From contig NC_092670.1 of assembly GCF_964355755.1 (NCBI RefSeq), forward strand, positions 8,433,201 through 8,493,200: a DNA stretch of 60,000 bases, written 5' to 3'. Shown in pieces: positions 12,771-22,109 of this stretch; position 1 is the stretch's first letter, and each line of letters opens with the position of its first letter. The stretch comes from Antedon mediterranea (Eukaryota > Echinodermata > Crinoidea > Comatulida > Antedonidae). The notes under the pieces are model-generated. The model ran no database searches. It worked only from the letters and a program-made list of their open reading frames with translations, and was not told where the DNA came from. Made by a program: the position numbers and the translations under genes.

Positions 12771-13220
12771 ATAATATAATAATATTGTAATATAGTAATA
12801 TTGTTACAAAATCTTGGCATTCCCTAACACTAGGCCTACCTAATAATAACATGCCTTTTTAAAATGCTAGTTTTTGATGTTCTGTATTGTTCCTTGTAGT
12901 TTGTACTGTAGGTTACATAACAGAACAATTGTATTGTCTTCCCATTAATAGACACCCTTCTCTACATAAAACATAATACACCACACCCCTATCAAAATAA
13001 TGGTATAGTCCATATAAGTCGAGGTGGCCGAAAACGGCACCTGATCCATTGTCTGGAAGCCAATGAGTTTTTGGGTAATTTAACTGTTTATTTTGTCTTT
13101 TTATAGTTGAAATAATTTTTTTCCCCGTTCTTTTTTCTTATGGAAGTGAACAACTTCATTAAAACTGCATAATGGCCTATTCTTTATTTTTCATGATTTT
13201 GGGAGACAATACATCTTTAA

Positions 13221-13566
13221 TTTTAAAATAAAGTATATACATTTTATAAGATTAATAAACAATATTTTAAACGACAAAATATTAAATAGCCCCATTACTA
13301 CAATTTTACTTAAGTAATAAGCAGGGCTCTAATGAAAACCATTTTCCGATTTTTTAATATAGAATACATTATAATAATAATTACTGACGACGTAGATATT
13401 AAATTGTCAAAGTATGAATACTGATCATATCTGATATTTTCAGGGGTTCCCTGATATTATAAAATAGATTAATATGATAGCAATAGAGACGGAGGCAGGC
13501 TCAGCCATAATAACTTAACCAATAACAAATGTCAAAGATAGCTTCACCCTGTCTTGCCCTTTTCAC
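13221..13566. other. AT-rich spacer, no gene seen
   Basis: Noncoding sequence between the MITE and the right satellite arm. Nothing recognisable beyond simple AT-rich words. Confidence 0.5.
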
Positions 13567-14223
13567 GTTTAAACTCCGCCTTCTAATTTAAATATTAAAA
13601 CGGAGCCTACTCAAGCGTGGGACAAAATGTTTTAAAAAACGTTTTGTCCCACGCTTGAGTAGGCTCGGCTAACAAAATTTATTTTGTCTCGACAAAATGA
13701 ATTTTGTTGCAACAAAATTCATTTTGTCTACACAGAATGAATTTTGTCTACACAGAATTAATTTTGTCCACACAGAATTAATTTTGTCCACACAGAATTA
13801 ATTTTGTCCACACAGAATTAATTTTGTCTACACAGAATTAATTTTGTCCACACAGAATTAATTTTGTCTACACAAAATTAATTTTGTCGTTACAGAATGA
13901 ATTTTGTCGCCACAAAATGAATTTTGTCGTTACAGAATGAATTTTGTCTACACAGAATTAATTTTGTCAACACAGAATTAATTTTGTCAACACAGAATTA
14001 ATTTTGTCTACACAGAATGAATTTTGTTAACACAGAATTAATTTTGTCGAGACAAAATGAATTTTGTCCACACAGAATAAATTTTTTCAACAAAAAATGA
14101 ATTTTGTCAATACAAAATGAATTTTGTGTTGACAAAATGAATTTTGTATTGACAAAATTAATTATGTGTAGACAAAATTGTAATATTTCGACAAAATTAG
14201 CAATGTCCCAAACGGCGCCCCGT
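13567..14223. repeat. 20-bp satellite array, right arm, with head-to-head palindrome
   Basis: The same 20-bp monomer as at 3364-3966, in inverted orientation (GAATTAATTTTGTCTACACA), about 25 units. The array is preceded by a hairpin: GAGCCTACTCAAGCGTGGGA at about 13602 faces TCCCACGCTTGAGTAGGCTC ending at about 13663, separated by some 20 bp around CAAAATGTTTTAAAAAACG. The left arm carries the arm sequence only once, so the right arm has an extra inverted copy. Confidence 0.9.
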
Positions 14224-14739
14224 ATATATTTGGTTGAGGACACACACCACGCCACACGACACGTGGTGTGAGGAGAATAGTAGAGACACATGTGACATAC
14301 ACATTTCAACGGGTTGATTTCACCAAAGATAGTGTTTGATTTCACTGTAAAGATAATGTACTTACAATACTAATGATTGATGAATATTTAAGTTAAGGTA
14401 GCTATGCTAGTTACTATACATTATTTCTAGGTATAGGCCTCCTAGGCATGTTATTTCATGGAGTGATATTACTCAATGGTTAAGTAATTAATTTACTACC
14501 TAGCAGCTAGAATTTCGCTAGTATAGTTGTAACATGATAACCGATCAGTGCTACTGTACAGTTAGGTCGCAATTCAAATCGGCCGTGGTGTTACGTATTC
14601 GGTCGCTGCACCGCTCGACCTTCGCAGTTTCGAGGTATATTCAGAGCGTCATTTCGACGATCGAGCATTCTCTACTTCTACGGAGCGCCATTTATGCCTT
14701 TATTTACTTCCGAATTAGAAATAGTACTACGGTAACTGC

Positions 14740-15560
14740 TCCAGTGGACCAAATTTAGCACCGGTGGAGCACAGTGATATAAAATAGAAATAAGTCACTA
14801 ATTTTAATATCTTTTCGTATGTAAATACACTGTGCTCAAGTGGACACAATTTGGCGCCAGTGAAGAGCACAGTGATATAAAATAGAAATAAGTCACTGAA
14901 TTTTAATATCTTTTCGTATGTTAATAACACTGTGCTCAAGTGGACCCAATTTGGAGCCATGGGAGCACAATTATATAAAATAAAAATAATCACTGAATTT
15001 TAATATCTTTTCGTATGTTAATACACTGTGCTCAAGTGGACCCAATTTGGAGCCAGTGGAGCACAGTGATATAAAATAGAAAAAAAGTCACTGAATTTTA
15101 ATATCTTTTCGTATGTTAATACACTGTGCTCAAGTGAACCCAATTTGGAGCCAGTGGAGCACAGTGATATAAAATAGAAATAAGTCACTGAATTTTAATA
15201 TCTTTTCGTATGTTAATACACTGTGCTCAAGTGAACCCAATTTGGAGCCAGTGGAGCACAGTGATATAAAATAGAAATAAGTCACTGAATGTTAATATCT
15301 TTTCGTATGTTAATACACTGTGCTCAAGTGGACCTAATTTGGCGCCAGTGGAGCACAGTGATATAAAATAGAAATAAGTCACTGAATTTTAATATATTTT
15401 CGTATGTTAATACACTGTGCTCACGTGGACCCAATTTGGCGCGCGCGCCAGTGAGCACACAGTGATATAAAATAGAAAAAAGTCACTAAATTATAATATC
15501 TTTTCGTATTTCAATACACTGTGCTCAAGTGGACCCAATTTGGCACCAACGGGAGCACAG
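14740..15560. repeat. 97-bp tandem repeat, left arm of the foldback element
   Basis: The word CTCAAGTGGA or a variant recurs at 14835, 14935, 15031, 15129, 15226, 15323, 15420 and about 15517, giving a period of 96-100 bp. Each unit contains GTGGAGCACAGTGATATAAA and TTTTCGTATGTTAATACACT. Units are near-identical. Confidence 0.9.
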
Positions 15561-15849
15561 GGAAATAGTCACATACAAAAACATCGAGAAAAAATACTTC
15601 TGGAATTTAAAAATATTTCAAACTTGGTATATTTGTTCAATATCGGTTACTCCATCCGTAAACCAAAATCATGTCAGTGATTTTAATAACTTGCGTTTGC
15701 TTAAGATACGACTTACGAAAAAACATACAATTCCGACACTATACTGTATGTTAAACTCTAATAATGATTTTTACAAAAAAAAACCCGGTTAGGAATTCGA
15801 TTTTTTCCCTGTAAATTGAGCAACTTAAATTAAAAATATACCAAGAAAT

Positions 15850-16610
15850 ACTGTATATATTGAAATCAAGGAGTTTTTTTTTTTACAAAAGAAATGTTCG
15901 TATGTTAATACACTGTGCTCCAGTGGATCCAATTTGGCGCCAGTGGAGCACAGGGAAATAGTCACATACAAAAACATCGAGAAAAAATACTTCTGGATTT
16001 CAAAAATATTTCAAACTTGGTATATAAGTTCAATATCGGTTACTCCATCCGTAATGCAAATGAAAAATTAGTTTCAAGCCATATCAGTGATTTTAGTAAT
16101 TTCCGTTCGTTTAAAATGTATATTTATGATAGAATATAGAATTCCAACACATTTTTTAAACTTTAAATTTTGATCTTCATAAAATAATTGTCCTACACAT
16201 TTGAAATTTGGTAGTATACGTTCAATAGGTTACTACACGTTCAATATGTTACTACATAATTCATATTTTTAACATGTCTTTTTTTTAATCGCTAAAGTTT
16301 AAAAAAAATGTGTTGGAATTGTATGTTCTTTCATAAGTATTTATCTTAGACAAACGCAAGTTATTAAAATCACTAATGTGGCTTGAAACTATTTTTTCTT
16401 TTGAATTACGGATGGAGTAACCGATATTGAACTTATATACCAAGTTTGAAATATTTTTGAATTCGATAAATATTTTTTCTAGAAGTTTTTATATGTGACT
16501 ATTTCCCTGTGCTCCACTGGCGCCAAATTGGATCCACTGGAGCACAGTGTATTAACATACGAACATTTCTTTTGTAAAAAAAAATTACTCCTTGATTTCA
16601 ATATATATTT
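15850..16610. repeat. inner palindrome of the foldback element
   Basis: TTGAAATCAAGGAGT and ACAAAAGAAATGTTCGTATG at 15858-15905 face CATACGAACATTTCTTTTGT and ACTCCTTGATTTCAA at 16555-16603. The arms include CCAGTGGATCCAATTTGGCG and GAAATAGTCACATACAAAAA. The centre near 16230 has short repeats of GTTACTACA. The same words occur at 15520-15620 and 18370-18510, so this looks like a duplication of the element's own arm. Confidence 0.75.
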
Positions 16611-18194
16611 AGGTGATCATTTAGAATAAAATGATCACCTATTGTTATTGTATGAAATCTTTGTTATTATTTATTACTTTCTGTACAGATTTTGTGTAAC
16701 AGATATCTCAAAAAGTTTAATGTCATTGATTACCAAAATTTCACAATGTCTTTCAAATACTTTAACTTAGGTCTAATAAGCTTTTCAGCGTGATCACTCA
16801 ACCGTGACGTAATTTATACGCCATTTTGTGAAATCACATTATCAATCATATCTCCATAATTAATTATTACATATTAATGTAATTCACTAAACGTAAACTT
16901 CAGGTCAAGGGTAAAAATATTAGCAAATAAAAACGCACACACACGTAGGGTCATGCGCATGAAATCGCGCTTTAAAAATTAAAAAACCTCAAAATTAAGT
17001 TTTGATCAATTTAGAGCATGAATTAGGCCATTTGCGTGTTTCAAAAAATTACTGCGCAAAAAAAAGTTTTTGCGCGCGCGATACTTAAAAAGCGTAAAAA
17101 ATACGATTTTTTTTTACAAAACGCATTCTACTCACCATCTTTAGTACATTCACCAAATTTGAGTCAGTTCCGATATAAAATAACGCTATACGAGCAGGTT
17201 CAAAATGACAAAATGCGCAAATTAATTGCATCAAAGTGTTGAAAATGGTGAAAAATGAGGCATTTTTAAAATGAAAATAATTCTTCAGAATGCACGATGA
17301 CCCCAATTACAATTTTTTTAACTTTTTCTGGAAGCCGTTGAGTTGTAGATATGAATTCATGTACACATTTTACGTACAAAATGTTTTTACGTCATCAAAT
17401 GGCCACTTGAATTTAAAATTAAGTTATTTTTCTCTTTTGTCATTCTTTTTCACATTCAATAGAACGCATCTCTGTTACTTTGTGCCCGGTTTTCGCTCAA
17501 TTTTCAGTATGTGATTGCTCAATTAATTGACTTTCTTATGACTTGCCACTACTTTTATTTTGATGACGTCATCACGCATAAAAACTTGATTAACATAGGT
17601 CGTGTAATTTCACCTTCACCGTAAATTTGAATATCTTACAGCTCTTCAGAATTAAAGATTACCTTGATGATTATAATTTATTATGAAAGCTGATGAAATG
17701 TAGATATGAATTCATATAAAAATCAAGCCTATCGGATGTTGTGACGTTAACATATGGCCAGTTGAAGTTAAAAAGTAGTATTTTCATCTTTTTCGTAAAA
17801 GTTATACAAATTTCAAAGAGCGCGTACAGCGCTTCTACGTGCCAAATTTTCTTCCAATTCTTATATTTATTTGCTCAATTCATTATCTTTCAAAATTGTC
17901 ATCTTTGAGTTTATTTTGATAATTCCATCATACCAAAAAATTGGAACATGATGTGTGTCCCGTAATTTCACCTATGCTACACTGTATATAGATATACAGT
18001 ATACTGTACATAATGTATATGGCATATAATAGGCACAACTCAGCACTATAAGCGTATGCATCATGTCATAGGATGGCGTACATCAACTTTTAACGATCGT
18101 ATGTTAACGTACATGCATGTTTAAAAAGTTTTAATTTCATTAAAATGATAAAATGATCACCTATAATTCGTCAAAGTGACGAATTAAATTCTAG
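16611..18194 (+). mobile_element. Helitron-like insertion (3' end recognised)
   Basis: The right end is AATTCGTCA-AAG-TGACGAATT (18165-18185), a 9-bp-stem hairpin, followed 5 bases later by CTAG at 18191-18194 and then T. A hairpin a few bases before CTRR-T is the Helitron 3' signature. The left limit is taken at the hairpin AGGTGATCATTT/AAATGATCACCT (about 16612-16639) and is uncertain, because I could not find a clean TC start. A diverged second copy in reverse orientation lies at 55762-56340. It has no coding capacity. Confidence 0.45.
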
Positions 18195-18499
18195 TTTTAA
18201 TTTAAGTTGCTCAATTTACAGGGAAAAAATCGAATTCCTAACCGTTTTTTTTGTTGTCAAAATCATTATTAGAGTTTAACATAATATGTGTCGGAATTGT
18301 ATGTTTTTTCATAAGTATTATCTTAAGCGAAGGCAAGTTATTAAAATCACTGATGTGTCTTGAAACTATTTTTTCTTTTGGTTTACGGATGGAGTAACCG
18401 ATATTGAACATACAGTATATACCAAGTTTCAAATATTTTTAAATTCCAGAAGTATTTTTTCTCGATGTTTTTGTATGTGACTATTTCCCTGTGCTCCCA

Positions 18500-19420
18500 T
18501 TGGTGCCAAATTGGGTCCACTTCAGCACAGTGTATTAACAGACGAAAGGATATTAAAATTTAGTGACTTTTTTCTATTTTATATTACTGAGCTCACTGGC
18601 GCGCGCGCCAAATTGGGTCCACGTAAGCACAGTGTATTAACATACGAAAAGATATTAAAATTCAGTGACTTATTTCTATTTATATCACAGTGCTCCCCTG
18701 GCTCCAAATCGGGTCCACTTGAGCATAGTGTATATTAAATACGAAAAGATATTAAAATTCAGTGACTTTTTCCATTGTATATCACTGTGCTCCACTGGCT
18801 CCAAATTGGGTTCACTTGAGCATAGTGTATATTAAATACGAAAAGATATTAAAATTCAGTGACTTTTTCCATTGTATATCACTGTGCTCCACTGGCTCCA
18901 AATTAGGTCCACTTGAGCACAGTGTATTAACATACGAAAATATATAAACATTCAATGACTTATTTCTATATTTTATATCACTGTGCTCTCCTTTCGCCAA
19001 ATTGGGTCCACTTGAGCACAGTGTATTAACATACGAAATGATATTAAAATTCAGTGACTTTTTTCTATTTTATATCACTGTGCTCCACTGGCTCCAAATT
19101 GGGTCCACTTGAGCACAGTGTATTAACATACGAAAAGATATTAAAATTCAGTGACTTTTTTCTATTTTATATAACTGTGCTCCCCTGGCTCCAAATTGTG
19201 TCCACTTTAGCACAGTGTATTAACATACGAAAAGATATTAACATTTAGTGATTTATTTCTATTTTATATCACTGTGCTCCACTGGCTCCAAATTGGGTCC
19301 ACTTGAGCACAGTGTATTAACATACGAAAAGATATTCAAATTCAGTGACTTATTTCTATTTTATATCACTGCGCTCCACTAGTGCTAAATTTGGTCCACT
19401 GGAGCAGCTACCGTAGTACT
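18500..19420. repeat. 97-bp tandem repeat, right arm of the foldback element
   Basis: The same unit as the left arm, inverted (CCACTTGAGCACAGTGTATT, ACATACGAAAAGATATTAAA), about nine copies. Short reading frames in it are by-products of the repeat. Confidence 0.9.
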
Positions 19421-19523
19421 ATTTCTAATCTAATAAAAAAGTAAATAAAGGCATAAATTGCGCTCCGTAGAAGTAGAGAATGCTCGATCGTCGAAATGAC
19501 GCTCTGAATATACCTCCAGTTTC

Positions 19524-22094
19524 AGGAAAATATATCTATGGCTATTATTAGTAATATGGAGCGCTGCTGACGAAATTTCTATTACTGGACGTCTCAGGCA
19601 GAAAAATCATAAATCATTCATGAGATTAAAGCATCAAAATTAGGACATTACCAGGTCCGTAACCAGGTTTGATGGCGGGGTGGATTGTTTAAATTGTTTA
19701 GTGGAACAGATTTTTTTTCTCTAGATGGCCATAAATCGTGTTTCTGGACTATATAATTTGGTGTAATTTCTTCACTATTTATAGAGCGCCATATGCCATT
19801 TTTGAAGAATGTGACACTGCCAGACATACGGACGAAAGTATTGAAATAAAAAAAAAGTTCATTGCAGCCTACCACGACACACTCGCACACACCCACCACA
19901 GATGATACGGCAACTCCCTGCTGTTATCGTTAAAAAGAGCCTGTCATAAACTCGTCCATCCACTTTAGACTAACTGACTGCGCGAAGTAGGCCTACACGA
20001 CGTACACCATCCTTCCTTCCTGCGCGTTCCATAAGTTCTTTTTAAAAGATCCAAACGTCTTGGTGTTTGGTAGTTCAAATTTGTATTTTTAAGCGTAAAA
20101 CTAATAATTAATAGTAATAAATGGTTTTGGTTATAATTATTGACTTGTAAAATATATTCGTAAGTCTTTTGCTAAATGAAAGTCGATTTAAATTGAATAG
20201 TCTCTTTCTATTAAGGCTTGACTAGGCCTGTAGTAAAAAATCGTAGTGTTAGTATGCCCAGCAAAAAAAAAAGTGGGAGGCCAAGCAAAACCCTGATCCC
20301 CCTGAGCCTATACCGGACTATATAATAAGTATTTATATCAGCCTTATTATATATATATAGTATATTAAAGAACTACAACATCGTTTTAGTCATATGGTAC
20401 ACTACCAGCCATCTTTGAGTGAATATTCCTGGAGTTGAATCCTTTGTTATAAAAAAAAAATGCATACCGTTCACAAATTTAATATTAAAACAATCCATTT
20501 GTTTAAATGTTTTTGTTAAAATAAGTGGTACAGTAATTGGAAATATAACAAACATAATAAAGTAAAGAAAAAGAGTAATCAAAATTATAAATAGAGAAAA
20601 TATACAACTAGATTTGAACTCGTCACGGTGACGAGTTAGGCTATCCCGCAATGCATCGTAACATACAGATGCTATATATTAGGCTTAACCTACAGTAAGC
20701 TGCACCACAACTATTATAAAAACAGCATAGCATCGATCAAAATCGTTCAACAAGCGTCAACAGTTGACTGTATTGGCATTGTAGACGGTTTAGTTGACAG
20801 TTAGTTTTTATTTTACACCGCTCACGTTTATTTAATTGTTTGAATATGATGAAATATTCAAATTAAAAATAAAGTTAATGTGTCTGAAGGAGAATGTTTT
20901 AAGTAATAACGTTATTGAAAATTGGAAGGAAATTGATAACGTTTATGCGATATGCGCTCTATTGAATGTGACGAACTGTGTCGAAAGAGAAAAAATTCCT
21001 ATATTTTACATTTGTGTGGCCATATGATGTTTGACGTGCCCGTGTGTCATTATTTTTTCGTTCATAATTCATCAAATATGAAAGCAATATATCATAAAAC
21101 TATAAAAAAACAATATTCAAGCACAAAAATGGGCTTTCTATGCTGCGTACGGGCTAAGTGCGCCAAGGCGTGCGCGCAACGCACATCTGAAATGCTTAAA
21201 ATGTCCTGAAACGTGTAGAAAGTTGATTAGAAAATGATTTTGAGCATTTTTAACTTTCAAAGCGTGCTTACGCACGAAAATACCAATGTTGAAAATGTTG
21301 CTGATGATACAGGAAGATGACCCTTGACATGAAGCATACATGTGTCAAGTGGTATTTAAAAATATTTATTGGTTTTCAATTTATAGTCAATCTACGCGAA
21401 AATATTTTCATTAAACCAAAGTTTCTTGCACAACTACATATATACGCGCATCTGCTGGCCAAGTTACAACATAACTGCTACCGCCGTTTTTTAGATCTGC
21501 ATGCAACAAAAAATGAGCACGAAAATTGAAATTTTTGACAATAACAATAGGCTATCGCTCTACAGATAGCGAAAGCCTAATAAAAATAGAAATCAATTTT
21601 AGAAAACAAAACTTTAAGTTTAAATTTGCATATTAATTGTATTTTGGAATGAAGTTATTGACATATTTTTAAAGTTGAAAGTAATATAAGTGCATTCTAG
21701 CTTTTAGATGAACGATAAGTAAAAAGTTTTGTTGCCTTGAAAACAATTCCAGGTGGGGAAAACTAAATCGTATCCTAATAGTATTAAAAGTCAATTTTTA
21801 CTTCACAAGCTGCATCCATTTCAGCTTCGGTTACAGTACCTGCTTTTGCTCTCTGGAATAATAATACAGTACTGTATTTAATAATGTAGTATTATAAATA
21901 ATTTGTGAACTATGGAAGTTTTCTTCCATACAGTAGTTATTTATAATTTTTTTAGCCTACAAAAGTTTCATTCTTTTTGCCTTTTTAGTTGTTTTTTATG
22001 GAAATATTATCTTTAAACAAACCAGTGAAAAACAATTCTCAAACCATGAATAGTCTATTATTATTAGTTAATTTAACAACATATTTTCTTTCAG
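19524..22094 (+). promoter_or_regulatory. upstream and intron region of ZNF-A
   Basis: No coding exon is supported. The region is nearly identical to the sequence upstream of ZNF-B (39243-43157 without the Helitron), so it probably holds the promoter, noncoding first exon and intron. A polypyrimidine tract ending TTTTCTTTCAG at 22084-22094 is a good splice acceptor 15 bases before the ATG. It includes a Helitron-type 3' end (CTAG at 20608-20611 before a perfect palindrome) and an imperfect hairpin at 21549-21583. Open frames at 19648-19899 and 20836-21209 are not kept in frame, or vary only by amino-acid-changing differences, in segment B. Confidence 0.5.
20608..20637 (-). mobile_element. Helitron-type 3' terminus upstream of ZNF-A
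   Basis: Read on the minus strand: AACTCGTCACCGTGACGAGTT, then CAAATCTAG, then T. The same structure is at 41756-41785 upstream of ZNF-B (one base differs in the stem). I did not find the matching 5' TC end; on this orientation it would lie to the right, towards the zinc-finger gene. Confidence 0.4.
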
Positions 22095-22109
22095 ATTACA
22101 GAATACAGC

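Larger units (their letters stand above)
10417..13047. mobile_element. TIR element with 8-bp target duplication
   Basis: GGATCAGGTGCCGTTTTCGG starts at 10417 and its reverse complement ends at 13047. The arms agree for about 50 bp with one mismatch (ACTTGTATGG against ACTTATATGG). The 8 bases ATTGTCTG occur at 10409-10416 and again at 13048-13055, giving a clean target duplication. Eight bp fits hAT or P superfamily, but the termini are not the usual hAT CA(G/T)NG. No transposase remains; the inside holds LINE fragments on the minus strand, so it is non-autonomous or was invaded. Confidence 0.8.
10258..13216. mobile_element. TTAA-flanked MITE, split by a later insertion
   Basis: TTAA at 10254-10257 precedes AGATATATTGTCCCC. 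GGGAGACAATACATCT precedes TTAA at 13217-13220. Removing the nested 10417-13055 insertion leaves an element of about 320 bp with 15-16 bp termini and TTAA duplications, a target typical of piggyBac- or Kolobok-type elements. It has no coding sequence. Confidence 0.55.
3364..14223. mobile_element. 10.9-kb composite with inverted satellite ends
   Basis: The left end begins ACGGGGCGCCGTATGGGACA at 3364. Its reverse complement, with two mismatches, closes the unit at 14223. Both ends then run through the same unique stretch (TTTTGTCGAAATATTACAAT) into an array of 20-bp satellite units in opposite orientation. The flanks, AATAGGCCTATATTT on the left and ATATATTTGGTTGAGG on the right, appear to be two halves of one older repeat, a fuller copy of which is at about 29590. 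Long inverted arms built of short tandem repeats are the hallmark of foldback (Drosophila FB) and TU (sea urchin) elements. The interior is a stack of other transposons. I infer one foldback-like unit. Two independent satellite insertions in opposite orientation are the alternative. Confidence 0.55.
14632..19516. mobile_element. 4.9-kb foldback element with 7-bp target duplication
   Basis: GAGGTATATTCAGAGCGTCA at 14632 is mirrored by TGACGCTCTGAATATACCTC ending at 19516. CAGTTTC flanks both sides (14625-14631 and 19517-19523). The inverted arms are about 1.2 kb and consist mostly of a tandem repeat of about 97 bp. The centre contains a second palindrome (about 15850-16610) and a Helitron-like insertion. 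No transposase is present. Segment B lacks the element. Long tandem-repeat arms with a 7-bp duplication resemble Galileo (a P-superfamily foldback element of Drosophila) and sea-urchin TU elements; the assignment is inference. Confidence 0.8.

Noticed and set aside
19648-19899. 83-codon minus-strand frame, also at 39379-39630, kept in both segments
   Set aside because: The three residue differences between copies all come from amino-acid-changing substitutions and there is no recognised family, so conservation reflects the recent duplication.
20830-21210. Possible tRNA-derived SINE or tRNA gene upstream of ZNF-A
   Set aside because: No A-box/B-box pair or cloverleaf could be drawn.
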